From Sphingobacterium sp. SGG-5 (GTDB taxonomy: Bacteria; Bacteroidota; Bacteroidia; Sphingobacteriales; Sphingobacteriaceae), in contig NZ_JAAKGO010000012.1 in the NCBI RefSeq assembly GCF_011043525.1, forward strand, positions 1 through 64,000: 64,000 nucleotides of DNA, written 5' to 3'. Within the stretch, counting starts at the first letter, position 1; each line of letters starts with the position of its first letter. The notes under the pieces were generated by a model, which was not told the origin of the DNA, did not search any database, and was given only the letters and a program-made list of their open reading frames with translations. Made by a program: the position numbers and the translations under genes. Shown piece after piece: positions 49,195-58,699 of this stretch.

Positions 49195-51111
49195 ATGAAT
49201 TTTCAGATTAATTCCTTTGAGGAGTATCAAGAAGCTTATAAGAAAAGCGTAGAAAATCCCGAACAGTTCTGGGGGGAAGTAGGTGATCATTTCTTTTGGA
49301 AAAGAAAATGGAACAATGTACTTAACTGGAACTTCACAGAGCCTGATATCAATTGGTATGAAGGTGGAAAGCTAAATATTACCGAGAATTGTCTGGATCG
49401 ACACATTTATCAAAATGGAGACACCCCTGCTATCATTTGGGAGCCCAACGATCCGACAGAAGCGCACCGCATACTGACGTACAAACAATTACTCCAGAAA
49501 GTAGAGCAATTCGCGAATGTATTAAAAAACAATAATGTCCGTAAAGGAGACCGGGTCTGTATATATTTACCTATGGTTCCTGAACTTGTTATTTCGTTAT
49601 TAGCATGTGCTCGGATCGGAGCTATTCATTCGGTTGTTTTTGGTGGGTTCTCTGCGCAATCTATCGCAGACCGTATCAACGACGCTGCATGTAAATTGGT
49701 CATCACTTCCGATGGAGGCTTCCGCGGATCGAAAGTGTTAGAATTGAAGACCGTAGTCGATGATGCGTTAATGCAATGTGAATCCGTCGAAAAAGTGATT
49801 GTATTGACACGTACGCGTACACCGGTATCGATGATTAAAGGCAGAGATGTATGGTGGGAAGATGAAATCAAGAAAGTCGAAACACAGGGAAATCCAAGCT
49901 GTCCCGCCGAGGAGATGGACGCTGAAGATAAGCTATTTGTGCTTTATACTTCGGGATCAACAGGTAAGCCGAAAGGCGTCGTGCATACCACTGCCGGCTA
50001 TATGGTGTTCACAGGTTATACTTTTGCAAATACCTTTCAATATAAGCCTGGAGAAGTCTATTTCTGTACGGCCGATATTGGTTGGATCACAGGGCACAGT
50101 TATATTGTGTATGGACCATTATCACAAGGTGCTACTTCATTAATGTTTGAAGGTATCCCGACCTATCCGGACGCCGGCAGATATTGGGATATCGTCGATA
50201 AATATAAAGTCAACATTATTTACACGGCACCTACTGCTATCCGTTCTCTTATGGCTTTTGGTGACGAGTTTATCGAAAACAAAGATCTATCATCTTTACG
50301 GGTACTGGGGTCTGTGGGTGAACCCATCAATGAGGAAGCCTGGCATTGGTATCATGAAAAAGTAGGTAAGAAAAAATGCCCAATAGTAGATACCTGGTGG
50401 CAAACGGAAAATGGAGGTCATCTCATCACGCCGATTGCTGGCATAACACCGGAGATCCCAAGCTATGCCATGTTACCTTTGCCGGGCATACAGCCTGCAT
50501 TAATGGATGAACATGGAAATGAAATTGAAGGAAACGATGTTTCGGGAAACCTATGTATCAAGTTCCCTTGGCCGGGCATGTTACGTACAACCTGGGGCGA
50601 TCATGAACGATGCAGACAGACGTATTTCGCAACCTATAAAAATATGTACTTTACCGGCGACGGCTGTTACCGAAATCCGGATGGATATTACCGGATCACT
50701 GGGCGTGTCGATGATGTGTTAAATGTATCTGGACACCGTATCGGAACTGCTGAAGTTGAAAATGCCATCAACATGCACTCGGACGTGGTCGAATCGGCTA
50801 TAGTGGGGTATCCACATCCGGTAAAAGGACAAGGAATATATGCCTATGTCATCGCAAACCATCATATCGATGAAGAAAGCACCAAGAAGGATATCTTGCA
50901 AACCGTATCCCGTCTTATCGGGCCGATTGCAAAACCTGATGTGATCCAATTTGTTTCCGATTTACCAAAAACAAGATCGGGCAAAATCATGAGACGTATT
51001 CTTCGTAAGATTGCAGAAGGTGAATTTTCCGCCGTGGGCGATATTACGACATTACAAGATCCGACAGTCGTCCAAAGGATTATTGAGGACGCACAAAAAA
51101 TGAGAAAATAA
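49195..51111 (+). CDS. acs: Acetyl-CoA synthetase (AMP-forming)
   Basis: 638 residues, the usual Acs length. The N-terminal ACS domain includes FWGEVGDHFFWKRKWNNVLN. The AMP-binding P-loop is YTSGSTGKPKGVVHTTAGY, the acetate pocket region is DTWWQTENGGHLI, and the hinge is TGRVDDVLNVSGHRIG. The C-terminal acetylation-site motif KTRSGKIMRRILRKI is conserved, so regulation by lysine acetylation is plausible. It converts acetate, ATP and CoA to acetyl-CoA. It is monocistronic: a strong terminator follows immediately. Confidence 0.96.
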   Translation: MNFQINSFEEYQEAYKKSVENPEQFWGEVGDHFFWKRKWNNVLNWNFTEPDINWYEGGKLNITENCLDRHIYQNGDTPAIIWEPNDPTEAHRILTYKQLLQKVEQFANVLKNNNVRKGDRVCIYLPMVPELVISLLACARIGAIHSVVFGGFSAQSIADRINDAACKLVITSDGGFRGSKVLELKTVVDDALMQCESVEKVIVLTRTRTPVSMIKGRDVWWEDEIKKVETQGNPSCPAEEMDAEDKLFVLYTSGSTGKPKGVVHTTAGYMVFTGYTFANTFQYKPGEVYFCTADIGWITGHSYIVYGPLSQGATSLMFEGIPTYPDAGRYWDIVDKYKVNIIYTAPTAIRSLMAFGDEFIENKDLSSLRVLGSVGEPINEEAWHWYHEKVGKKKCPIVDTWWQTENGGHLITPIAGITPEIPSYAMLPLPGIQPALMDEHGNEIEGNDVSGNLCIKFPWPGMLRTTWGDHERCRQTYFATYKNMYFTGDGCYRNPDGYYRITGRVDDVLNVSGHRIGTAEVENAINMHSDVVESAIVGYPHPVKGQGIYAYVIANHHIDEESTKKDILQTVSRLIGPIAKPDVIQFVSDLPKTRSGKIMRRILRKIAEGEFSAVGDITTLQDPTVVQRIIEDAQKMRK

Positions 51112-51117
51112 AGCAAG

Positions 51118-51147
51118 ATGGCCGGAGAAACTCCGGCCATTTTATTT
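51118..51147 (+). terminator. Intrinsic terminator after acs
   Basis: ATGGCCGGAG pairs perfectly with CTCCGGCCAT (10 bp) around an AAA loop, followed by TTTATTT. It begins 6 nt after the acs stop codon. Confidence 0.85.
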
Positions 51148-51225
51148 AAGCATACCGCGCTATTTGAACCATAGACTGTGAACCAATGTGTAAAACGCGT
51201 GTTCATTTTATAAAAGTGACACATT

Positions 51226-51951
51226 ATGCAAATATGGTACGTAGGCTGTTCGGGGTTTCATTATAAAAGTTGGAAAGGTGTTTTTTATCCAAATGATCTC
51301 CCGCAAAAAGATTGGCTGAACTATTATTGTCAGCATTTTAATACCTTAGAACTGAATGTCACATTTTACAGGTTTCCTCAACTTTCTTTTTTACAAAATT
51401 GGTATGCCAAAAGTCCCCATGACTTCTGTTTTGCTGTAAAAGCACCCCGGATAATCACACATTATAAAAAGTTTACCGGTACATCTGAACTTCTATCCAA
51501 CTTCTACTCCGTCATCGGAAAAGGACTGCAACATAAATTAGGTTGCGTTTTGTTTCAGATGCCCCCGAGCCTATCGTATTCCGAAGAACTTCTTGAAAAA
51601 ATTATCGATAGCCTCGATAAATCCTTTTTAAATGTGGTAGAATTCAGACACGTCAGCTGGTGGCGACAGGATGTATACGACAGGCTGGCTGAACGAAATA
51701 TCAGCTTTTGTGGCATGAGCCACCCTACGCTTCCAGATGATGTAGTAGCAAATACACCGCACTTGTATTATCGCATGCATGGGGCAAGTGAACTTTATGC
51801 CTCAGGTTATTCCCACAAAGAGCTGGATGAGTTGGCCGCAAAGATCAAGACACAACATCATGTAAAGAATGTCTACGTATATTTCAATAATGACATGCAG
51901 GCACATGCCATTGAGAACACCCAATATCTACAACAGATAACAAGTAGATAG
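51226..51951 (+). CDS. DUF72 domain-containing protein
   Basis: 241 residues in a TIM-barrel-like DUF72 pattern. It opens WYVGCSGFHYKSWKGVFYP, followed by FNTLELNVTFYRFP, FCFAVKAPRIITHYKK, FRHVSWW and a late VYVYFNNDMQAHAIENT. The family is widespread and often encoded near nucleic-acid or stress genes. Its biochemical role is not established. It is a stand-alone gene with no co-transcribed partner on either side; the mrp operon starts 79 nt downstream. No catalytic claim is made. Confidence 0.88.
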   Translation: MQIWYVGCSGFHYKSWKGVFYPNDLPQKDWLNYYCQHFNTLELNVTFYRFPQLSFLQNWYAKSPHDFCFAVKAPRIITHYKKFTGTSELLSNFYSVIGKGLQHKLGCVLFQMPPSLSYSEELLEKIIDSLDKSFLNVVEFRHVSWWRQDVYDRLAERNISFCGMSHPTLPDDVVANTPHLYYRMHGASELYASGYSHKELDELAAKIKTQHHVKNVYVYFNNDMQAHAIENTQYLQQITSR

Positions 51952-52030
51952 GTAGTTATTCCAAATTTTATAGCAAAAAGAATATACTTTTTATTATTTT
52001 TATGGCTTTCCATATCCATAATAAGAATAG

Positions 52031-54343
52031 ATGCTATTAACTGTATTATCAGGATTATTTTTTTCTTGTCTAACGATTCCTTTTGGAAAAATGCTCAAAA
52101 CAAAATGGAGCATCCTTTTACCGATCGTTCCGCTTTTATTGTTTGCATTCTTTTTAACGCAAATACCGTTAATCAGTTCCGGCAACAGTTTATACCAACA
52201 TATCAATTGGATTTCCTCCTTAGGCGTTAATTTCGACTTTAAGCTGGATGGATTGTCACTACTCTTTTCGCTATTGATTACGGGCATAGGTACCGCCATT
52301 TTTGTCTATGCGAGATCTTATTTAAAAGGTCATCGTTATTATGATCGCTTCTTTGGTTATCTTTTCCTTTTTATGGCAGCGATGCTGGGGGTCGTGCTCT
52401 CCAACAATATTTTGCTTTTGTTTATTTTTTGGGAACTCACCAGTATCAGTTCTTTTTTCCTGATCGGGTTTAATAACGACAATGCAGAATCGAGAAAGAG
52501 TGCCATCACTTCCTTTTGTATTACCGGTCTGGGCGGTTTCTTTTTATTGGCCGGCTTAATCTTGTTAGGAAATATCGCGGATACTTTTGTCATATCAGAA
52601 CTTATCCAGGCCAAGGATCTTATTCTTAATCATCAACTTTATCCGGTAGCTGTCATATTTCTGTGTATAGGTGCATTTACAAAATCCGCACAGTTTCCGT
52701 TTCATTTTTGGTTACCGGGAGCCATGAAAGCACCCACGCCAGTTTCGGCATACCTCCATTCGGCCACGATGGTCAAAGCCGGAATATACCTTTTGGCAAG
52801 ATTTACACCTATTTTAGGAGGCACTCCATTGTGGAACAACACATTAATGATTGTAGGAGGTATTACCATGCTATACGCAGCTATTCACTCTTTATTTCGT
52901 ATCGATCTCAAAGGTATACTGGCTTACTCGACTATATCCGTCCTCGGTGTACTCACATTTCTACTTGGTATCGGCACAAAAGAGGCCGTAACAGCTGCCA
53001 GTGTCTTTCTACTCGCGCACGCCTTATACAAAGCTACATTATTTCTGGTCACGGGCATTATTGACCACGAGACAGGAACACGGGATATCTCCCTGCTCAG
53101 CGGGTTGGGTAAGGTCATGTTTCCGGTTGCTATAGCAGGTAGTCTGGCGGCCCTATCGAGTGCCGGTGTACCACTGACTTTCGGATTTATCGGAAAAGAT
53201 TTAATTTACGAAGCCACCCTACACACACCTCAAATCAATTTCAAATGGGTGTTGACTGGATTGGCCATCGCGACCAATGTCGGATTGGTCGCTGCTGGAT
53301 TTATGGCCGGATTTAAACCTTTTTTTGGCAAGCTTCCACAGCAATTCGCGGGTGTTCACCTCCCCTATACATCGATGTGGATACCACCGTTGGTCCTGGG
53401 TGTACTGGGTGTTATTTTTGGATGTGCCCCCGGTATCACCGGCCACCTGCTGACAGAACAGGTTGCTAAAAACATCATACATCATGAGATAACGGCGCCT
53501 TTAAAGATATATCACGGCTTTAACCAAGTATTGATCTTAAGCTTATCGACCTTAGCTGTAGGCACATTAGTTTACCTCATGAATAAAGCATCGTCCCGCA
53601 AACTGGCATTTATAGCACGTTTCAAAGCCCTTTCTCCCGAACAAATTATCATTGGATGTGGCGAGGACCTCTTGAAAATATCGGCATGGGCGACCTCACT
53701 TTCTCATAATGGGTATCTGCGCTCTTACCACCTCAAAATTATTTTGTTTGCAGAAGCCCTGCTGGCGTATAAGCTTTGGCATAGCGGTTCTATTTCGATC
53801 GATCTGAATATGTTAACACAACCTGGGTTATATGAAATTGCAGTTGCTCTGGTTTTTGTGGGTGCATTAGGCATCATGGTTTCGACCTCTTCCCGACTCA
53901 CGGCCGTCGTATCCATGAGTATTATCGGTTATTGTACCTGTTTGATCTTCGTCTTCTACAGTGCTCCGGATTTAGCGATGACACAATTTACCATTGATAC
54001 CTTAAGCACGGTTTTGTTTGTTCTTGTACTCTATCGCCTGCCCAGCTTTATTAATTTAGCCAGCAGAAAAATATTATACCGTGATGCAGCAGTATCCATC
54101 GGGTTCGGCCTTATTCTATCCTTAATTGCATTGAAGGTGTGGTCAGAACCCATTACCAAAGATATCTCTCATTTTTATGGTGAAAACGCATACCTGTTAG
54201 CAAAGGGTAAAAATGTAGTCAACGTTATTTTGGTCGACTTTCGAGGGATAGATACGATGTTTGAAACGGTCGTATTAAGCATTGCGGCCTTAGGGGTATA
54301 TAGTCTGATACGATTACGGTTGAAACCGACAGAAAAAGAATAA
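52031..54343 (+). CDS. mrpA: Na+/H+ antiporter subunit A (MrpA/MnhA)
   Basis: 770 residues, many membrane helices. The antiporter core is homologous to NuoL and contains the proton-path motifs FIFWELTSISSFFLIGF and FPFHFWLPGAMKAPTPVSAYLHSATMVKAG. The C-terminal MrpB-like/DUF4040 part (about 600-770) includes IVSTSS-type and YSAPDLAMTQFTIDTLSTVL segments, as in full-length MrpA. It is the first gene of a complete seven-gene mrp operon. It acts in the cytoplasmic membrane in Na+ and pH homeostasis. Confidence 0.94.
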   Translation: MLLTVLSGLFFSCLTIPFGKMLKTKWSILLPIVPLLLFAFFLTQIPLISSGNSLYQHINWISSLGVNFDFKLDGLSLLFSLLITGIGTAIFVYARSYLKGHRYYDRFFGYLFLFMAAMLGVVLSNNILLLFIFWELTSISSFFLIGFNNDNAESRKSAITSFCITGLGGFFLLAGLILLGNIADTFVISELIQAKDLILNHQLYPVAVIFLCIGAFTKSAQFPFHFWLPGAMKAPTPVSAYLHSATMVKAGIYLLARFTPILGGTPLWNNTLMIVGGITMLYAAIHSLFRIDLKGILAYSTISVLGVLTFLLGIGTKEAVTAASVFLLAHALYKATLFLVTGIIDHETGTRDISLLSGLGKVMFPVAIAGSLAALSSAGVPLTFGFIGKDLIYEATLHTPQINFKWVLTGLAIATNVGLVAAGFMAGFKPFFGKLPQQFAGVHLPYTSMWIPPLVLGVLGVIFGCAPGITGHLLTEQVAKNIIHHEITAPLKIYHGFNQVLILSLSTLAVGTLVYLMNKASSRKLAFIARFKALSPEQIIIGCGEDLLKISAWATSLSHNGYLRSYHLKIILFAEALLAYKLWHSGSISIDLNMLTQPGLYEIAVALVFVGALGIMVSTSSRLTAVVSMSIIGYCTCLIFVFYSAPDLAMTQFTIDTLSTVLFVLVLYRLPSFINLASRKILYRDAAVSIGFGLILSLIALKVWSEPITKDISHFYGENAYLLAKGKNVVNVILVDFRGIDTMFETVVLSIAALGVYSLIRLRLKPTEKE

Positions 54344-54349
54344 AATATT

Positions 54350-54775
54350 ATGCGAAGTCCAATCTTACAAGCAGCAACGAAATATCTGTTGCCCATACTT
54401 TTACTCTTTTCCTTCTTTTTATTATTAAGGGGGCATTATTATCCGGGCGGCGGTTTTGTCGGTGGACTGGTGGCATCCATCGCATTCGTGCTACATAGTT
54501 TTGCGAACGGGACCGAATCAACCATGAAGCTCCTGAAACATAAACCGCTGTCACTAATTCCAATAGGTCTGGGAATATCGGCAACAAGCGTCTCATTACC
54601 CCTGCTCTTCGGTCTGCCCCCAATGACAGGCTTATGGTTTGATGAACCTATTCCCGTCATCGGTATGATCGGATCATCGCTGTTTTTCGATCTGGGGGTT
54701 TATTTAGTAGTCATCGGAGTGGTACTAACTATTCTATTTACGATTGCGCTGGACAATTTAAGTGATAAGACGTAA
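54350..54775 (+). CDS. mrpB: Na+/H+ antiporter subunit B (MrpB/MnhB)
   Basis: A 141-residue membrane protein with the MnhB signature LRGHYYPGGGFVGGLVASIAF and a late SSLFFDLGVYLVVIGVVLTI. It starts 6 nt after mrpA and its stop overlaps the mrpC start by one base. It is a subunit of the multisubunit cation/proton antiporter. The four-helix layout and length fit the family. Confidence 0.93.
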   Translation: MRSPILQAATKYLLPILLLFSFFLLLRGHYYPGGGFVGGLVASIAFVLHSFANGTESTMKLLKHKPLSLIPIGLGISATSVSLPLLFGLPPMTGLWFDEPIPVIGMIGSSLFFDLGVYLVVIGVVLTILFTIALDNLSDKT

Positions 54776-55131
54776 TGGAGCTGATATTAATTATATTACT
54801 TGGTATGTTGTACGCGGCAGGAGTTTACCTTATCCTCCGCCGAAGTATGGTCAAGCTTCTTTTGGGCATTATGCTGTTAGGTGGCGGCACAAATATTTTA
54901 ATTTTTTTGTTAGGTGGCATTGTAAAAGGGAAACCGCCCGTTATTGCGGAAGAAGCCAAGCTCTTTCAGGATGTATTCGCCGATCCGATCCCCCAAGCTC
55001 TTATCCTTACCGCAATTGTTATCAGCTTTGCGTTGACTGCTTTTGCCATCGTATTATTGAAAAGGGTATACGCTTTAGTGAATTCAGATGATCTTGATGA
55101 TTTAAACACGCCGGAGGAAGAAGATATATGA
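54775..55131 (+). CDS. mrpC: Na+/H+ antiporter subunit C (MrpC/MnhC)
   Basis: A 118-residue NuoK-like subunit with three helices. AGVYLILRRSMVKLLLGIML and ADPIPQALILTAIVISFALT are the diagnostic MrpC/NuoK segments. It overlaps mrpB by one base and mrpD by four (ATGA), so translation is coupled. The C-terminus is acidic (DLNTPEEEDI). Confidence 0.93.
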   Translation: MELILIILLGMLYAAGVYLILRRSMVKLLLGIMLLGGGTNILIFLLGGIVKGKPPVIAEEAKLFQDVFADPIPQALILTAIVISFALTAFAIVLLKRVYALVNSDDLDDLNTPEEEDI

Positions 55132-56636
55132 TAGACAATCACATTTTAGCTCCTGTTCTTATCCATCTTTTTTCAGCGGTGCTGCAACTGATCGCCTGGA
55201 GGAAAACGGTTACGCAAAGAATTATCAGTATTCTGGGCACGTTTTTGGGTACCCTGCTGGCTATTCGCTTACTCGCTGATGTGTATAGTAAAGGCGTATT
55301 GACGTTGAATGCGTCCAACTGGGAAGCCCCATTTGGTATCGTTTTCGTCGCAGATCTATTGAGTGCAACCTTAGTTTTACTCACATCAATTGCAGGTTTG
55401 GCTGTATCATTTTTCTCCGCTACAGGTGTGAGTCGACAGCGTATGCTGTATGGCTACTTCCCTATCTTCCATTTCTTGCTTATGGGCTTGAATGGTGCTT
55501 TCTTGACAGGGGATATTTTTAATCTGTATGTCTGGTTTGAAGTCATTATTATCTCTTCTTTTGTACTGATGACGCTCGGAGGCCGTAAAACCCAATTAGA
55601 AGGTGCCGTCAAATATATGGCGATGAATATCCTGGCATCCACCTTTTTCCTCACCGGTATCGGTATTTTATACGGCATTACAGGATCCTTGAATATGGCT
55701 GATCTGAGCGTAAAGATCCAACAGGTGCAAAACCAATCCCTCGTGGGTATTACGGCCTGTTTCTTTATTCTGGGGTTTGGCATCAAATCGGCGGTATTTC
55801 CACTGTATTATTGGCTCCCCTCTTCTTACCACACTCCTCCTTCGGCTGTGGCCGCCACATTTGGAGGACTGCTCACCAAGGTGGGTGTTTACGCGATGAT
55901 ACGGGTATTCAGCTTGATCTTTATTCCGGACGAATTCACCAGAAACCTCTTGATGATTATTGCCGTACTCACCATCGTCATTGGGTCGATGGGAGCAGTC
56001 ATCAAAACCAACATACGCCGGATGTTCTCCTACTTAATCGTCTGCCATATCGGCTTCATGATCGGCGGAATAGCTATGTTTAGTAAGATCGCACTCATGG
56101 GAGCTCTCTTTTACCTGTTTCACGACATTATGGTAAAGACAAATATGTTTTTGATTGCAGGTCTTATCCGGCAGCTTAGAGGTACAATGGATATGAAAAA
56201 GTTAGGTGGGTTATACGCCCAGTATCCGTTAATATCTTTGGTATGTGCGCTGGTTTTATTTTCGTTAGTCGGTATTCCTCCCCTATCGGGCTTTTGGCCA
56301 AAGATTTACCTATTTCAAGCTGCGTTTACGTTAGACCATTATGCGTTTGTAGCGGCCTTGATCATAGGAAGTTTCACGACATTATATGTTATTGCCAAAA
56401 TGTGGGCCGAGGTATTTTGGAAGGACAGCCCGGACGATGTCACGGTAGAAGATAAGTTTGAACCTTTACCGATGTTCAGAAAAATACTTTTGGTATTACC
56501 TATATGTATATTATGTTTGGTAACCTTGTTTATTGGGTTAAATGCAGAAGCAATAGTCCAATTAGTGGATAAAATATCAACCCAGCTGCTGGATACATCA
56601 CCGTATGTTGAAGCCGTATTAGGGAAAACAAAGTAA
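55128..56636 (+). CDS. mrpD: Na+/H+ antiporter subunit D (MrpD/MnhD)
   Basis: A 502-residue NuoN/NuoM-like subunit. Key segments are FNLYVWFEVIIISSFVLMTL (with the proton-path Glu), AVFPLYYWLPSSYHTPPSAV and FHDIMVKTNMFLIAGLI. It overlaps mrpC by 4 nt and is followed by mrpE after 4 nt. About fourteen helices are expected. With MrpA it forms the probable proton/cation pathways. Confidence 0.94.
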   Translation: MIDNHILAPVLIHLFSAVLQLIAWRKTVTQRIISILGTFLGTLLAIRLLADVYSKGVLTLNASNWEAPFGIVFVADLLSATLVLLTSIAGLAVSFFSATGVSRQRMLYGYFPIFHFLLMGLNGAFLTGDIFNLYVWFEVIIISSFVLMTLGGRKTQLEGAVKYMAMNILASTFFLTGIGILYGITGSLNMADLSVKIQQVQNQSLVGITACFFILGFGIKSAVFPLYYWLPSSYHTPPSAVAATFGGLLTKVGVYAMIRVFSLIFIPDEFTRNLLMIIAVLTIVIGSMGAVIKTNIRRMFSYLIVCHIGFMIGGIAMFSKIALMGALFYLFHDIMVKTNMFLIAGLIRQLRGTMDMKKLGGLYAQYPLISLVCALVLFSLVGIPPLSGFWPKIYLFQAAFTLDHYAFVAALIIGSFTTLYVIAKMWAEVFWKDSPDDVTVEDKFEPLPMFRKILLVLPICILCLVTLFIGLNAEAIVQLVDKISTQLLDTSPYVEAVLGKTK

Positions 56637-56640
56637 GGCT

Positions 56641-57117
56641 ATGATTAGACTGTTTTTGATGAATCTCTTACTATCCTTTATTTGGGTAGCACTTACAGGA
56701 TCCATGTATTACACCAACTTTCTATTTGGTTTTATGCTCGGTTTTGGTATCCTGTGGATCATGAATAGACATGACAGCGATCAACGTTATTTCTATCGGG
56801 TACCAAAAGTATTGGGCTTTGTCCTTTATTTTTTCTTACAGGTCGTCAAGGCCAACCTACAGGTAGCCTATGATGTGATGACACCCAAATATTTTATGAA
56901 ACCGGGCATTGTACGGTATCCCTTGAATGCTCGTACGGAGCTAGAGATAAACCTACTATCAACAATGATTTCATTAACCCCGGGTACATTAATTGTAGAT
57001 ATTAGCGAAGACAAGAAGATTTTGTATATCCATGTGATGTATCTCACAGATCCAAAAGCTTTTGTCAGAGAAATGAAAACCGGGTTGGAAAGAAAATTAT
57101 TAGAAATACTACGATGA
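56641..57117 (+). CDS. mrpE: Na+/H+ antiporter subunit E (MrpE/MnhE)
   Basis: 158 residues with two N-terminal helices and a cytoplasmic domain. LSTMISLTPGTLIVDISEDK and LYIHVMYLTDP are the family hallmarks. Its stop overlaps the mrpF start by 4 nt (ATGA), which indicates translational coupling. Confidence 0.93.
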   Translation: MIRLFLMNLLLSFIWVALTGSMYYTNFLFGFMLGFGILWIMNRHDSDQRYFYRVPKVLGFVLYFFLQVVKANLQVAYDVMTPKYFMKPGIVRYPLNARTELEINLLSTMISLTPGTLIVDISEDKKILYIHVMYLTDPKAFVREMKTGLERKLLEILR

Positions 57118-57386
57118 ACTTAGCTGCATATTTCGACTACTTTATACTGCCTATTTTGGCGGTTTCCGTCATTTTGGTATTTATTCGTTTAGTAAAAGGC
57201 CCCCGTGTTGTGGATCGGGTTATTGCGCTTGATCTCATTATCACGATAGGTATCGGAATTATAACGGTATTTACCATACGGTCACATCAAAAGGTACTGT
57301 TAGACGTAGCCATTATCTTGGCACTGATTGCCTTTCTGGGGACCATAGCTTTTTCCTATTACATAGAAAAACAGAACAATGATTGA
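57114..57386 (+). CDS. mrpF: Na+/H+ antiporter subunit F (MrpF/MnhF)
   Basis: A 90-residue, three-helix subunit. The motif VKGPRVVDRVIALDLI and the third helix VAIILALIAFLGTIAFSYYI identify MrpF. It overlaps mrpE by 4 nt and mrpG by 8 nt. Confidence 0.93.
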   Translation: MNLAAYFDYFILPILAVSVILVFIRLVKGPRVVDRVIALDLIITIGIGIITVFTIRSHQKVLLDVAIILALIAFLGTIAFSYYIEKQNND

Positions 57387-57801
57387 CATTATACTTGCCA
57401 TATTAAGCACCATAGGTGCATTAGCCATCTTTTTTGCTTCTTTAGGGATATTACGGATGCCGGATTTCTATCTCCGTCTTTCGGTTACCGTGAAGGCGGC
57501 GACTTTAGGCGTAGGACTCTTATTATTATGTGCTGCCATCCTCTTCCCCGATATCTCTGTAACGACGAAAGCCATTGCCATTACATTTTTTCTGATTATC
57601 ACGTCACCTATCGCCGCCCATATGATAGCGCGTGCGGCCTATTTCACCGGCACACCCTTGTGGAAGGGAACGATAATTGACGAACTCGCCGGCATGTATA
57701 ACAAGGATACGCATACGCTGGAGAGCGATCCGCAAGAGAAGAAAGAAGATTTTACACCGGAAACCGACCAGATCGCCGATACGGAGGATGAAACTAAATA
57801 A
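57379..57801 (+). CDS. mrpG: Na+/H+ antiporter subunit G (MrpG/MnhG)
   Basis: A 140-residue, three-helix subunit with the MrpG motif LGILRMPDFYLRLSVTVKAA and a central LIITSPIAAHMIARAAY. A charged cytoplasmic tail (about 100-140, rich in Glu/Asp/Lys) exceeds the common length by about 20 residues. It ends the mrp operon; its stop region overlaps the convergent EamA gene by 8 nt, leaving no room for a separate terminator. Confidence 0.92.
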   Translation: MIDIILAILSTIGALAIFFASLGILRMPDFYLRLSVTVKAATLGVGLLLLCAAILFPDISVTTKAIAITFFLIITSPIAAHMIARAAYFTGTPLWKGTIIDELAGMYNKDTHTLESDPQEKKEDFTPETDQIADTEDETK

Positions 57802-58687
57802 TAACGGATTTTCGCTTTCTGAATTTTGCCTTGAGATAAGGATACAAAAACACGGCCGACAAGACAATAACAGCACCGATATAAAAACCCGTGCTCATCG
57901 TTTCTTTATCACCGAAGATCAACAGAGCAATTAATATTCCATACACTGGCTCCATATTGGTCGCCAAGGCGACAGCAAAAGCAGATAGCTCTTTCATGAT
58001 CGAGACACTTAATGCATAAGCCAGTGCCGTACAGACACTACCTAATAATAAAAGATAAGCCCAATCCTGTGCCGATAAGATCAATTCTGCGGAAGACTGT
58101 CCTCCAATAAGCATAACCAAGGATACACCGATGAACGCACCAATCATTTCGTAAAAGGTAATGATCGTCGGGCTATGCTTTCTGACCATACGAACATTGA
58201 GAATAGCAAATATACCGGCACAAAATGCCGCCAAAAGACCAAAGACGATACCTTGTATATACTGAAATTCAAATTTGAAGATGAGGTAGATCCCAAAGAT
58301 AATAATGACACCTACTGCGACATCTGCCAGCGAAATCCTTCGCTTGTTGAAAATCGGCTCCAGAATTGCCGTAAATAATGTTATTGCCGACAGCGTAACT
58401 AATGCAACAGATACTGTTGACACTTTGATGGCGTGAAAGAAAAGTACCCAGTGCAAGCCTACAATAAGCCCAACACCTAAAAACTTCAGCAGGTCGCTCG
58501 TTGATACCCCGATCGGCTGCTTGATGAATCGAAAATAGATAAGCAATGAAAGCGCAGCTATGATGACCCGGAACCAAACCAAAGGTAGGGCCGATACGGT
58601 GATAAGTTCACCTAATACCCCCGTAAATCCCCATATAAGCACCGTAATATGGAGTAGAAAAACATTCCGTTGACGCCCTGAAAACAT
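57794..58687 (-). CDS. EamA/DMT superfamily transporter
   Basis: 297 residues with ten predicted helices and the two EamA repeats (first from LLHITVLIWGFTGVLGELIT, second from GLLAAFCAGIFAILNVRMVR). Typical signatures include LSAITLFTAILEPIFNKRRI and ALATNMEPVYGILIALLIFGDKE, the paired end-of-repeat motifs. It probably exports a metabolite; the substrate is not predictable. It starts 12 nt after lptG and is therefore the third gene of the tgt-lptG-EamA operon. It is convergent and slightly overlapping with mrpG. Confidence 0.88.
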   Translation of the reverse strand: MFSGRQRNVFLLHITVLIWGFTGVLGELITVSALPLVWFRVIIAALSLLIYFRFIKQPIGVSTSDLLKFLGVGLIVGLHWVLFFHAIKVSTVSVALVTLSAITLFTAILEPIFNKRRISLADVAVGVIIIFGIYLIFKFEFQYIQGIVFGLLAAFCAGIFAILNVRMVRKHSPTIITFYEMIGAFIGVSLVMLIGGQSSAELILSAQDWAYLLLLGSVCTALAYALSVSIMKELSAFAVALATNMEPVYGILIALLIFGDKETMSTGFYIGAVIVLSAVFLYPYLKAKFRKRKSVII

Positions 58688-58699
58688 AAAAAATATAGC

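Noticed and set aside
52031..57801. Part of a NADH dehydrogenase (nuo) operon, because MrpA, MrpC and MrpD resemble NuoL, NuoK and NuoN
   Set aside because: The seven-gene order with MrpB, MrpE, MrpF and MrpG signatures is specific to the Mrp antiporter.
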